In this document: positions 7,830 to 16,920 of the stretch, in pieces | Position numbering within the stretch: the first letter of the stretch is position 1 | How the letters are laid out: each line of letters starts with the position of its first letter | Origin: an uncultured Bacteroidales bacterium | Lineage (GTDB): Bacteria > Bacteroidota > Bacteroidia > Bacteroidales > UBA4417 | Assembly (NCBI GenBank): GCA_903822525.1 | Contig: CAIJPI010000081.1 | Coordinates: 1 to 37,168, forward strand | Length of the DNA stretch: 37,168 nucleotides | Reading direction: 5' to 3' | The notes under the pieces: generated by a model | Told to the model about the DNA's origin: nothing | What the model saw: only the letters and a program-made list of their open reading frames with translations | Databases searched by the model: none | Translations under genes and position numbers: made by a program

Positions 7830-10655
7830 ATGATGAAGAAAGCAATAAAAATTCCACTTATCGTTTTAGTTTCACTTATAGTGGTAATCGTTGCTTTACC
7901 ATTTCTTTTCAAAGGGAAAATTCAAAAAGCTGTTCAGGCTGAGATTAACAAAAATCTCAATGCTGTAGTGGCATTCGATGGGGTAGGGGTTTCGCTTTTG
8001 GGTCATTTCCCCGATTTTACGTTGAAGTTGAAGAACCTCTCAGTAATTGGAACAGGCGATTTCGACAAGGATACTCTGGCATGGGTGCCTGCTTTTTCGC
8101 TGACGCTTGACCTGGGCAGTATTTTACGCGGAAGCGATTACAAGGTCAAACAAATCGGGTTAAGCTCTCCACATCTGCTTTTTAAAGTATTGAAAAATGG
8201 CAAGGCCAACTGGGATATTATGAAAGCGACAGCAACTACAGATACGGTTTCAGCGCCTTCATCCTTTAAGTTGTATCTCGACCAAATCAGTATCAGCGAT
8301 GCCCGGATTGTATACGACGATGCTGAAATACCTACGCGTATCGCTCTCGATGGATTGAGCGGGACACTTAGCGGCGATATGACTGCCGATATTACATCGC
8401 TGGCTATAGATGCGGAGAGTAAAGAGTTGACAGCCGAATATGATGGGGTGCGATACCTGAGTAAAGCAAATGTTGAATTAGCCAGTCTGTTGAAAGCAGA
8501 CCTTTCGACCTGGACATTTACCTTTAAGGATGGCAGGCTCCGCTTAAATGAACTGAATATTAGTGCTGACGGGTTTTTTGCCATGCCGGATAACGGATAT
8601 AATATGGATATAAAGTTTGCCGCAAAAGAGAATACATTCAAGGCATTCCTCTCGCTTATTCCGGCTATGTATTCGAAAGATTTTGCTGATGTGAAAACTT
8701 CGGGGACCCTTGCGTTTGATGGTTTTATTAAAGGCATGTACAGCGATGTATCGATGCCGGCATTTGCCGTAAATCTGAAAGTTGCTGACGGTATGTTCAG
8801 CTATCCCGGTTTGCCGGGGCAGGTGACGGATGTTAATCTGCAGGCAGCAATCGCCAATAGCGATGGAATAATGGATCACACCATCGTGGATGTACCGCGT
8901 ATGCACCTGAGCATGATGCAAAGTCCGGTTGATATAACGCTTGCCTTGCGGACGCCTGTGTCGGACCCTGATATCAGCGCAACTATGAAAGGAAGTGTTA
9001 ATCTCGAAAATGTAGAGAAAATATACCCCCTGGGAGAAAAAATGAAGTTATCGGGAATAGTGAATGCCGATATGGCTTTCAGTGGAAAAATATCGGCCAT
9101 CGAAAAAGGAAACTATGACCAATTTAAGGCTTCGGGTTTTGCTAGCGTTGATAAGCTGGTGTACGAAGGGGAAGAAATCAATCAGCCATTGTCAATCGCT
9201 AAAGCCCGGCTTGATTTCACTCCTGCCATGGCAAAACTTACAGGGTTTAAAATGACAATCGGTAAAAATGATCTGGCTGCAGAAGGCAGCATTGGGAACT
9301 ATATCCCATACGTAATGAAGAAATCTGCAGTCTTAAACGGATCACTTACTACAACTTCCGAATTCATGGATATAAACAGCCTGGTATCAGGAACTGCTTC
9401 AACGGCTGCTGCAGATACTTCGGCTCTAACGGTAATTGAGATACCCGCTAATCTGGATTTATCCCTGAATACGAGTTTTGGTAGGCTGATATATGATTCG
9501 TACGATATGAGCAATGTAAGCGGCGCAGTAAAAGTGAGAGATCATACCCTGCTGCTCGAAGGACTTCAGGTTCATATGCTTGGTGGCGAAATGGCGCTTA
9601 AAGGATCGTACAGTACGTATGACCCTGCAAAGCCGGTGGTTGATATGGATCTGAAAGTAAAAAACGTGGATGTGAAGCAAACCTTCACGGCGTTCGGAAC
9701 CATGCAGAAATTTGCGCCCATTGCCGGAAAACTGAACGGGCTTATCAGTACCGATCTGAAATTTAAAGGGGCACTGAAAAAGGATATGATGCCTGATTTA
9801 ACATCAGTATCGGCATACGGGCTGGTGCTTTCTGACTTGCTTGGTCTTTCGGGCGTAAATACTTTAAGCAAGATTGCCGATGTGCTCAAAATTGAAAAGC
9901 TCAGGAATCCCTCACTCGAAAAGCTCAATCTTTCGTTCGACCTGGTGGATGGGAAAGCCACTGTTAAGCCCATGGATTTCAAACTGGGTTCCTATAAAGC
10001 GAATTTTTCGGGCAGTACCGGTCTCGACCAGCTGTTGAATTTTGTGCTAACGCTCGATATACCGCGCAGCGACTTTGGCAATAAAGCCAACAATGTGCTC
10101 GACGGCTTGGTTAAAGATGCATCCAAAAAAGGAGTTACTGTATCGTTGGGAGATATTATTCCTGTTACTATTCTGATTGGCGGTTCTGCCACCGATCCAA
10201 AGATCACCACAGGAATAAAATCAGCTATGGCAGGACTGGCTGAGGACATGAAAAAACAGGCTATACAGCTCGTTGAAAAGAAAAAGGAGGAACTCGTCAC
10301 AAAAGCTAAGGCCGAAGCAACAAACTACATTGCCCAGGCCGAGGCCGAGGCTGCAAAAATCATTGCTGAAGCCGGAATTCAGGGCCAAAGACTTATTCAG
10401 GCTGCCACTGCAGCTTCCGAAAAAGTACGTATGGCTGCCGATTCGTCTGCTAACCGCCTGCTTTCCGAAGGGAAAAAGAATGGCTTCCTGGCCGAAATAG
10501 CAGCCAAAAAAGGAGCCGACAAAATCAGGAAAGAAGGAAATGATAAAGCCGGCAGAATAGTAGCAGAGGCACAGAAACAATGCGATGCAATACTCAACAG
10601 AGCACGGGCAGAAGCTGATAAAATAAAACAAGATGCACTGAAACGGGTAAACTAA
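7830..10655 (+). CDS. AsmA-like envelope protein with C-terminal coiled-coil tail
   Basis: 941 residues. A single N-terminal membrane anchor (residues ~5-25, IPLIVLVSLIVVIVALPF) is followed by the AsmA start pattern 'ALPFLFKGKIQKAV...INKNL'. A very long beta-rich region comes next, with the recurrent 'GLSSPHLLFKVLKNGKANWDI' type element near residue 110. AsmA-family proteins are bridge-like periplasmic proteins thought to move phospholipid between membranes. From about residue 800 the protein changes to an Ala/Glu/Lys-rich helix with no beta pattern, resembling the stalk of F-ATPase b subunits. The ATG at 7830 is followed immediately by a second ATG; either could serve. The gene converges on the kinase gene, with 31 bases between stop codons. 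Family confidence is high; specific cargo is unknown. Confidence 0.85.
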   Translation: MMKKAIKIPLIVLVSLIVVIVALPFLFKGKIQKAVQAEINKNLNAVVAFDGVGVSLLGHFPDFTLKLKNLSVIGTGDFDKDTLAWVPAFSLTLDLGSILRGSDYKVKQIGLSSPHLLFKVLKNGKANWDIMKATATTDTVSAPSSFKLYLDQISISDARIVYDDAEIPTRIALDGLSGTLSGDMTADITSLAIDAESKELTAEYDGVRYLSKANVELASLLKADLSTWTFTFKDGRLRLNELNISADGFFAMPDNGYNMDIKFAAKENTFKAFLSLIPAMYSKDFADVKTSGTLAFDGFIKGMYSDVSMPAFAVNLKVADGMFSYPGLPGQVTDVNLQAAIANSDGIMDHTIVDVPRMHLSMMQSPVDITLALRTPVSDPDISATMKGSVNLENVEKIYPLGEKMKLSGIVNADMAFSGKISAIEKGNYDQFKASGFASVDKLVYEGEEINQPLSIAKARLDFTPAMAKLTGFKMTIGKNDLAAEGSIGNYIPYVMKKSAVLNGSLTTTSEFMDINSLVSGTASTAAADTSALTVIEIPANLDLSLNTSFGRLIYDSYDMSNVSGAVKVRDHTLLLEGLQVHMLGGEMALKGSYSTYDPAKPVVDMDLKVKNVDVKQTFTAFGTMQKFAPIAGKLNGLISTDLKFKGALKKDMMPDLTSVSAYGLVLSDLLGLSGVNTLSKIADVLKIEKLRNPSLEKLNLSFDLVDGKATVKPMDFKLGSYKANFSGSTGLDQLLNFVLTLDIPRSDFGNKANNVLDGLVKDASKKGVTVSLGDIIPVTILIGGSATDPKITTGIKSAMAGLAEDMKKQAIQLVEKKKEELVTKAKAEATNYIAQAEAEAAKIIAEAGIQGQRLIQAATAASEKVRMAADSSANRLLSEGKKNGFLAEIAAKKGADKIRKEGNDKAGRIVAEAQKQCDAILNRARAEADKIKQDALKRVN

Positions 10656-10684
10656 TAATAACTTGCCGGGGATGCAGTTATTAT
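10655..10684. terminator. Possible bidirectional terminator between convergent genes
   Basis: ATAATAACT (10655-10663) pairs with AGTTATTAT (10676-10684) across a 12-base loop, exactly between the convergent AsmA and histidine-kinase stop codons. The stem is AT-rich with no strong T tail, so its efficiency is doubtful. Confidence 0.4.
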
Positions 10685-10686
10685 CT

Positions 10687-13600
10687 CTAACTTGTACTGA
10701 ACGGGAGTGTAAATCTAAACTCACTGCCTTTCCCTACTTCACTTTCAACCCATATTTCCTCCTGGTGTTTTGCAATAAATTCCTGGCATAATATCAGGCC
10801 AAGCCCGGTTCCCGGCTCATTTTCAGTGCCTAAAGACCCTGTTTTTTCATGGATTTTAAACAGGCTTTTCATTGCAGTTTTGCTCATTCCAACGCCTGTA
10901 TCTTTAACTGAAATTTCGACCCTGTTATTTTGCTTAGCAGCAGTTATTGTGATGGACCCATTCCTGTTTGTAAATTTAATGGCATTCGAAATTAAATTCC
11001 TGAGTACAGTGTTAATCATATTCCGGTCGCCAAAAACAACCAAACTGTCAGTTATTTCATAAGTAAGGGAAATACTTTTAGTCTTTGAAGCATTATTCGA
11101 TAATTCGACAACTTCAATCAGCAGATTCTCGAGAATAAAGTCTTCAGGCTTAAACTCAATTTTTCCGGTTTGCGATCGCGACCATTCCAATAAATTCTCC
11201 AACAGTTTATACGTGCTCTTGCCCGTTGAGTTAATGGTATTTACAAATCTGACAATTTTTTCATTGTCAAATTTGTCGATATTTTTCAGCAGAAGTTCCG
11301 AAAATCCCAAAATGGAATTGAATGGATTTCTAAGGTCATGGGCAATAATGCTGAAGAATTTATCCTTGGTGGCATTTGCTTCGGTAAGTTGCTGGTTTTG
11401 CTTTAAAATTTCTTCTTCAAGCTTTTTGCGGGAATCAATGTTTCTCGAAATACCTACTGATTCAATATCGCCTGCAGCATTGTACCTGTAGCGTGTTGAA
11501 GCTTCAACCCAGATAATTTCGCCGTTTTTGCATGGTTGCTGGATCTGGTCGATATAAACATTTTCTCTGTTGTTATTTTCGATGAATAGTTTTTGCCTTT
11601 CGGGGAGCAGTTCAGCTAATAACCGGGCTGATTGGGGTGTGAGCGACTGTTCCCTGTCCTGACTCATGGCTTCTTCAACTGTATACCCGCGTATTGAAAG
11701 TACCGACGGGCTAATGTATGTGAATCGCTGTTCAGTCATATTGAATACCCAGATTTCATCATTTACATTTTCTGCTATCAGTCGGTAATGAAGTTCGCTT
11801 TCAATCAGTTTTCCTTCTAATTCCTTCTTATCAGTGATATCGTCTTTAATGGCGATATAATTGATTATTTTCTGATTTTCATCCAGTACAGGAGCAATCA
11901 AAGCGCTTTCGATAAATTCAGCTCCGTTTTTCTTTTTATTGATAAATTCACCCTTCCATATTTCGCCCGAAGAAATTGTTTTCCAGAGTTCGCTGAATAC
12001 ATTTTTATCCATTCTTCCTGAATTCAAAAAACGTGGATTTTTGCCTTTCACTTCCTCGAAAGTATAGCCGGTAAATAATGTGAACTGAGGATTTACATAT
12101 TCAATATCGCCCCTGGTATCGGTAATTAATATGATGGAAGGGCTTTGCTCAATGGCAACTGAAAGTTTCCTGATTTGTTCTTCCGCTTTCCTGATATGGG
12201 TGATATCCATGAAAAATACCAGAAAACTGTCGTTAATAAAAACACCGTACAACATCATGTGGCGCACAGTTCCATCCTTGCAAATTACCTGGTACTCTTC
12301 GTGGTTTATATCCGAACCCTTATCGGAGGCAGATTGTTTTAAAGCATCCCATTTGCGGTTTGCCTCAAGCCTGTAATCCATATCGGGAAATGCCTGTTCC
12401 TTCCATTCCGCCAGGTTTGTCACATCCTTTTCAGTATATCCCGTTATAGTGGTAAATCGGTCATTTCTAAAAGTGATTTCGTCCTGTGCATCAAAAATAA
12501 CAAGCGGTAAAGGCGTGTTCTCAAATAGTTTACGAAATTTTTCTTCGCTTGCTTTTAGAATATCATTAGCCTGCTTTGAATCGGTAATATCAAAAAAAGT
12601 AACAACTGCACCTGCAATTTCACCTTTTACAAATGTTGGGTACGACCAGTATTCAGCCTGAAAAAAAGTTCTGTCCTTTCGCCAGAATACTTCATTATCG
12701 ACATGAGCACCCTTGCCATGTATAAATGACTGATGAATTCTGCAGTCTTTTATTTCAAATGGGCTGCCGTCGGCATGCGAATGATGAATCACAAGGTGCA
12801 TGTTTTTTCCAAGTAATTGTTCGGGTTGTTCATATCCTAGCAATTGCAGGCAGGCTGTATTGGCGTATGTGCAATTCCCCTTCAGGTCGAGTCCGTAAAT
12901 GGCTTCAGCTGCTGAGTTAAGAAGGACGCGGAACCGTTCTTCGCTCTCTTTGATCTCTGTAGTTAATTGGTCTGCTATTTGCCGCGCTGTGTAACGGGTG
13001 TTAAATAATGACAAGGATAACCAGAATAACAATAAACTTAATATAAGTCCTCCTATAACAGCATTCACAGCAAGGCTGTATTCCGAAAGGAAAGGTTCGT
13101 GAGTTTTGGTAAAATGTAAAATCCATTTTTTCCCGTTAAAATCTATGGGTATTGTAGCATTTTGGGAATGAGAATCGGTATGATGGAGTGTGTCGTTTGT
13201 TTGGCTGTCGTACAACAATGAAAACTTTGAAATGCTTTCGTCATATACCTGCAGATGAATCCTGTCGTCAGGTTTTAAATCCCAGCGCCCCAGAATGCCC
13301 TGCATCAGATCAATCATCCGGAAAGGGCTGTATACCCAGCCTTTAATGGCAGCTCTGCGCTGTTCGATGGTGCTGACCGGCATCCCTTTCTTAAATACCG
13401 GAACGTACATCAGAGTGCCGGGTTGTGCCTCATTATTTGTTTCCTGAACCAGAATTACCTTGCCTGAAAGCGATGCGATATCAAGGTCGCGTGATTGCTC
13501 TACAGCTTTTCTGCGGACCGAATCTGTCAGCATGTCGTACCCAAATGCACGGAGGTTCCGGCCCGAAAAGGGTTCAAGAAAGATGACAGATGTATAAACA

Positions 13601-14040
13601 GGCCTGTTGCCCGCAGGTCTTATTGTATAATCAGGAAAACCTTCCTTTCGTATATTTTGAATATGCTGTTGTATCTGACTATTAGGGATAAGTATCGAAA
13701 ATCCGACTCCTAAAACGCCGGGAAGGTTCTCGTCAATTTTAGTGCGTTCGATAAATTGCTGCCAGTCCTTTCTTGATACAGAGTCAGTTGTCGAAAATAG
13801 TGCAGAGCCGGATCGTAAAAGCAGAGCATGTGCGCGGAGTCGTGTCGAAATCTTAGCCTTTATTTCATCACAAACTGCCCCAAATTCCTGTTTTGACTGT
13901 TCTTCAATATAGCGGTTTACGTTATATACACGATAAGCTGTAAGTGTAAGTCCGAAAAGCAGAATAAGTAAAGCATTCCTCAGATTTCGGGGAGTGGTTC
14001 GGAGTTTTAAAAACTGAAAATTGAAATCGCGTTTTTTCAT
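10687..14040 (-). CDS. Membrane sensor histidine kinase: CHASE - 4x PAS - HisKA - HATPase
   Basis: 1117 residues. A first membrane helix (~20-40) is followed by a periplasmic CHASE domain (~75-270, with 'LRAFGYDM') and a second helix (~320-345). Four PAS domains start near residues 365, 495, 618 and 748. HisKA carries the phosphoacceptor His901 in FSIIAHDLRNP, and the HATPase domain shows an N box (NLISNAIKF), G1 (DTGVGMS) and G2 (GTGLGL). All catalytic motifs are present. There is no receiver domain and no adjacent response regulator, so it is an orphan kinase whose partner lies elsewhere. The frame extends to 14172, but that extension covers a very good promoter (14118-14149). The ATG at 14040 (MKKRDFNF, just before the first helix) is therefore preferred. 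The CHASE ligand is unknown; the PAS domains may add cytosolic redox or ligand sensing. Confidence 0.9.
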   Translation of the reverse strand: MKKRDFNFQFLKLRTTPRNLRNALLILLFGLTLTAYRVYNVNRYIEEQSKQEFGAVCDEIKAKISTRLRAHALLLRSGSALFSTTDSVSRKDWQQFIERTKIDENLPGVLGVGFSILIPNSQIQQHIQNIRKEGFPDYTIRPAGNRPVYTSVIFLEPFSGRNLRAFGYDMLTDSVRRKAVEQSRDLDIASLSGKVILVQETNNEAQPGTLMYVPVFKKGMPVSTIEQRRAAIKGWVYSPFRMIDLMQGILGRWDLKPDDRIHLQVYDESISKFSLLYDSQTNDTLHHTDSHSQNATIPIDFNGKKWILHFTKTHEPFLSEYSLAVNAVIGGLILSLLLFWLSLSLFNTRYTARQIADQLTTEIKESEERFRVLLNSAAEAIYGLDLKGNCTYANTACLQLLGYEQPEQLLGKNMHLVIHHSHADGSPFEIKDCRIHQSFIHGKGAHVDNEVFWRKDRTFFQAEYWSYPTFVKGEIAGAVVTFFDITDSKQANDILKASEEKFRKLFENTPLPLVIFDAQDEITFRNDRFTTITGYTEKDVTNLAEWKEQAFPDMDYRLEANRKWDALKQSASDKGSDINHEEYQVICKDGTVRHMMLYGVFINDSFLVFFMDITHIRKAEEQIRKLSVAIEQSPSIILITDTRGDIEYVNPQFTLFTGYTFEEVKGKNPRFLNSGRMDKNVFSELWKTISSGEIWKGEFINKKKNGAEFIESALIAPVLDENQKIINYIAIKDDITDKKELEGKLIESELHYRLIAENVNDEIWVFNMTEQRFTYISPSVLSIRGYTVEEAMSQDREQSLTPQSARLLAELLPERQKLFIENNNRENVYIDQIQQPCKNGEIIWVEASTRYRYNAAGDIESVGISRNIDSRKKLEEEILKQNQQLTEANATKDKFFSIIAHDLRNPFNSILGFSELLLKNIDKFDNEKIVRFVNTINSTGKSTYKLLENLLEWSRSQTGKIEFKPEDFILENLLIEVVELSNNASKTKSISLTYEITDSLVVFGDRNMINTVLRNLISNAIKFTNRNGSITITAAKQNNRVEISVKDTGVGMSKTAMKSLFKIHEKTGSLGTENEPGTGLGLILCQEFIAKHQEEIWVESEVGKGSEFRFTLPFSTS

Positions 14041-14117
14041 TGAATGGACTTTGATACTAAAAACAGCCCGAAGGGAGTTGGAAGTAGCACTTGACTTTTT
14101 TTTTGCTAAAATGGAGT

Positions 14118-14149
14118 CAAATATACTGCTTTTATCATATGTAAACAAA
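14118..14149 (-). promoter_or_regulatory. Bacteroidetes-type promoter for the histidine kinase
   Basis: On the minus strand, TTTG (14149-14146), a 20-base spacer and TATATTTG (14125-14118) match the -33/-7 consensus. Transcription would start near 14111, about 70 bases before the chosen start at 14040. This argues against the longest-frame start at 14172. Confidence 0.65.
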
Positions 14150-14217
14150 CTGCAAAGCTTAATGTAGCTCAAATGGGTTTTTGCAGGCTTGCCAGGAGTA
14201 ATATATTTTTGCCCTGT

Positions 14218-15195
14218 TTATGAGTGTTTGGTATTCCATTTTATGTTTACCCACTGATTTTGCTGTGCAAGGTTAAGGAAAGTCCATGCAACAATACGCC
14301 CTGTTTTATTGCCCTGACCCATTGGGATGGTCTTCATTGTAAAGGCTTCGGCTTTGTGCAGAGCATCGTAAACACTTTTGAGGCTTGACTCTTTCGAAAC
14401 CAGCGTGGAAAACCAAAAACACGAACCGCAGAATTGCTTGCTTTGACGGATCATATTCTCTATAAATCGTTCTTCCCCGCCTTCGCACCACAATTCACCG
14501 TGCTGACCTCCGAAATTGAGTAAAGGTCGGGTGGTGTTCTTGCCCGTTAAATTGCTCAGTTTGCGCAGTGTTCCCGATTGAGCTTCTGCTAACGAGGCAT
14601 GATAGGGCGGATTGCAGATAGTTATATCGAAGCTTTCGCCTTTCAGTATAATGCCGTTGAAAATATTGTTTGGATTTGGTTGAAGCCTAAGTTCGATCAG
14701 ATCCTGAATACCTGGATTTGATGCAATTATTCGGGAAGCCGATCCTATGGATACTGGATCAGTGTCGCTGCCGGTAAAGGACCATCCGTATTCGCTGCTG
14801 CCGATTAAAGGGTAAACGCAATTTGCACCAACGCCTATATCGAGGCATTTTACGGTTTTTCCTTCCGGGATTTTACCTTTATTACAACTGCCCAACAAAT
14901 CAGCCATATAATGGATGTAATCGGCCCTGCCCGGAATAGGAGGGCAAAGGTAGTTTTCGGGGATATCCCAGTCAGCAATATGATAAAAATGTTTAAGCAG
15001 GGCTTTGTTCAACATTTTCACTGCTTCCGGGTCGAAAAAATTGATGGATTCATCCTTATAATCATTCAGCCTGACAAATGGGGCCAGCTGAGGACAACTT
15101 TCAATTAGCTGTCCGAAATTATATCGCTCGCGATGCCTGTTGCGGGGATGCAAACGGGTTTTTTCTTTGGGATGATCTTTTTTTAGGGGAAGCAA
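14218..15195 (-). CDS. rlmF: 23S rRNA (adenine-1618-N6)-methyltransferase RlmF
   Basis: 325 residues; a SAM-dependent methyltransferase that modifies A1618 of 23S rRNA. It matches the YbiN/RlmF family along its length: 'LHPRNRHRERY' near the start, 'FFDPEAVKMLNKALLKHFY', 'WDIPENYLCPPIPGRADYIH', the SAM-site strand 'LDIGVGANCVYPLIG', and the catalytic NPPY in ICNPPYHASL (near residue 195). No ATG is available upstream of the conserved region. A TAG lies two codons before the TTG at 15195, so this TTG (or a later TTG just before HPRNRH) must be the start. The gene is flanked by a MITE-like element on its 5' side. It appears to be a single-gene housekeeping unit; no promoter box is recognised. 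Confidence 0.93.
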   Translation of the reverse strand: MLPLKKDHPKEKTRLHPRNRHRERYNFGQLIESCPQLAPFVRLNDYKDESINFFDPEAVKMLNKALLKHFYHIADWDIPENYLCPPIPGRADYIHYMADLLGSCNKGKIPEGKTVKCLDIGVGANCVYPLIGSSEYGWSFTGSDTDPVSIGSASRIIASNPGIQDLIELRLQPNPNNIFNGIILKGESFDITICNPPYHASLAEAQSGTLRKLSNLTGKNTTRPLLNFGGQHGELWCEGGEERFIENMIRQSKQFCGSCFWFSTLVSKESSLKSVYDALHKAEAFTMKTIPMGQGNKTGRIVAWTFLNLAQQNQWVNIKWNTKHS

Positions 15196-15304
15196 GGGCT
15201 ATGAATGGTTCAGGATTGGTTATACTGTTATATGCTTTCTTTTGATCTCCTTTTGTTTAAAATGTCAAGCATCAGAAATGGGAAATTATTGTTAAGATTA
15301 AGTT

Positions 15305-15524
15305 ACTGTCTAAAATTGATAAAAACTACTTTCAAGCATTAAGGCCCTGTATTCCTGTCACATTGAGCGAAGTCGAAATGCACTCGTTCAACGCTTAAAC
15401 GAAAATATTGAGATGATTTAGTGGGCTTCGACTCCCCTTTGGCAGGCTCAGGGCAGGCTTCTCAGCCTGATAGTAGATTGAGCAAATAACTTGATTAATC
15501 CCTCAATTTTAAAATTTAGACAGT
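15305..15524. mobile_element. MITE-like 220-bp element with inverted-repeat ends
   Basis: ACTGTCTAAA (15305-15314) is repeated inverted as TTTAGACAGT (15515-15524). The similarity continues inward on both sides (AATTGA on the left, TCAATT on the right after a 7-base insertion). There is no reading frame inside. The interior contains two facing copies of a 'TGAGC...AGTCGAA' motif, at 15356-15380 and, inverted, at 15423-15453. The flanks are TT on both sides, which could be a 2-base target duplication. It fills most of the 346-base gap between rlmF and the helicase. It is called from structure alone; no parent transposase is present. Confidence 0.45.
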
Positions 15525-15541
15525 TTCGAAGAGATTGCCTT

Positions 15542-16681
15542 CTATCCCCTCAGATCCATGTTTTCGCTGTCGATCATAGTCACCCATTTCCCCATTTTCT
15601 TCTGAATAACTTTAAAATGATGTTGCTCATCGGGAGAAATTAATGAGATTGCTTCACCTGGAGAGTCGGCCCGGCCGGTTCTTCCGATACGGTGTATGTA
15701 GTCTTTGGGCGAGCGGGGCAGCTCGTAGTTTATAACATGAGGTAGGAATTTAATGTCGATGCCACGTGAAATCAAATCGGTAGCCACCAGCACGCGCAGG
15801 CTGCCCGATTTAAATTTGTTTAAAGCTGATGTTCTGGCTTCCTGCCTTTTTTTACTGTGTATCGAAATGGCGTCAATTCCGTTTTTACGGAGTTTATCAG
15901 CAACATTGTCAGCAGAGTAAACGGATGATGTAAAAACCAGAACCTGTTGGAGGTCATCCCGTTTTATAAGATATCGCAGCAGTGGGCCTTTTTTTTCTTC
16001 GGGAACAAAATAGGCTAATTGTGAAATCAGGTCAATGTTTTCACTTTCGGGTTCTATTTTTATGACCAGTGGATCATGTAGTAAAATCTGATTAATATGG
16101 GTCACATCATCACTCAATGTGGCGGAAAAAAGCAGGTTTTGCCTTTTTTGCGGCAAAAGGGCAAAGATGCGGTTCATTTCTTCCCGGAAACCCAGGTTCA
16201 GCATTTTATCGGCTTCGTCCAGCACCAGGGTGTCAATGCCCGAAAGGTGAACTGCATTCGATTCAACTAATTCCAATAGCCTTCCCGGTGTGGCGACCAG
16301 AATATCCGTGCCTTGCAAGGCCATCATCTGCGGGTTAATCGATACGCCTCCAAAAACGGCTAAAGCTTTTATCCTTTCAGGAAGAGCAGAACCGAAATGA
16401 TGAAATACGTCTCTTACCTGCACAGCCAGCTCACGCGTAGGAACAAGTACCAGAACGCTCACATGCCTGTTTCGCGATGCAGCCTTACCCTGTGTGTTCA
16501 TTAATAAAGGCAGCACATAGCCGGCTGTTTTGCCTGAGCCTGTAGGAGCAATACCAAGCACATCTTTTTTGTTGAGTATAGCCGGAATCACCTCTTGCTG
16601 AATCGGGTATGGCTGTGTGTAGTCCTCACCGGCCAGTGCTTTTAATAAAGCGGATGATAATCCTAAAGAAGAAAAAGGCAT
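15542..16681 (-). CDS. DEAD-box ATP-dependent RNA helicase, RhlE-like
   Basis: 379 residues comprising only the two RecA-like domains, with no basic C-terminal tail. The motifs in order are: Q motif around QPYPIQ (23-28), Walker A APTGSGKT (45-52), PTRELA (81-86), TPGR (131-134), DEAD (155-158), SAT (186-188), 'VLVATDLISRGID' and HRIGRTGR (about 325-332). All are intact, so it should be an active ATP-dependent RNA-unwinding enzyme for ribosome assembly or RNA turnover. The RhlE group is the best fit from the short N-terminus (FSSLGLS) and overall length. CsdA or DbpA subtypes are unlikely because their C-terminal RNA-binding domains are missing. The start is the ATG at 16681, followed directly by the normal family N-terminus. 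It is transcribed alone, with 239 bases separating it from the upstream gene. Confidence 0.93.
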   Translation of the reverse strand: MPFSSLGLSSALLKALAGEDYTQPYPIQQEVIPAILNKKDVLGIAPTGSGKTAGYVLPLLMNTQGKAASRNRHVSVLVLVPTRELAVQVRDVFHHFGSALPERIKALAVFGGVSINPQMMALQGTDILVATPGRLLELVESNAVHLSGIDTLVLDEADKMLNLGFREEMNRIFALLPQKRQNLLFSATLSDDVTHINQILLHDPLVIKIEPESENIDLISQLAYFVPEEKKGPLLRYLIKRDDLQQVLVFTSSVYSADNVADKLRKNGIDAISIHSKKRQEARTSALNKFKSGSLRVLVATDLISRGIDIKFLPHVINYELPRSPKDYIHRIGRTGRADSPGEAISLISPDEQHHFKVIQKKMGKWVTMIDSENMDLRG

Positions 16682-16805
16682 AAGATAATGTTCTGGGTAA
16701 TTTAAATGTTTAAACGAGTAAATGTACTGTAATTATTACTGGTTATGGGTTAAAATGTTTGGACCAACCAGGTAAGGGTTAGTATGCTTAGTGCAGTGTG
16801 CTGAA

Positions 16806-16892
16806 TGTGTCTTAATTAGTGATTCTTTGTGGTTTTGAGTCCTGGTGGCTATACATATTCAGCCACGAAAGCATTAAGAATACTCAAAGTTT
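16806..16892. repeat. Dispersed palindromic repeat of the 'CCACGAA' type
   Basis: GTGGCT (16845-16850) and AGCCAC (16861-16866) form a stem. The flanks (cttaattagtgattctttgtgg on one side; cgaaagcattaagaatactcaaag on the other) are also partly complementary. The wording is typical of non-coding repeats scattered through many environmental bacterial genomes. It lies between the helicase and CapA genes and could also fold as a hairpin downstream of capA-like transcription. Confidence 0.4.
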
Positions 16893-16920
16893 AAACACAA
16901 CGCTTAGTTATAGTCTATAA

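Noticed and set aside
8138-8737. Minus-strand frame of 199 codons inside the AsmA-like gene
   Set aside because: Antisense shadow; the plus-strand protein is continuous and family-typical.
10221-10724. Minus-strand frame of 167 codons over the AsmA tail
   Set aside because: Cys/Phe-rich composition is the antisense of the Ala/Lys coiled coil; it also overlaps the kinase stop.
12131-13713. Several plus-strand frames inside the histidine kinase
   Set aside because: All are antisense to clear PAS and CHASE coding sequence.
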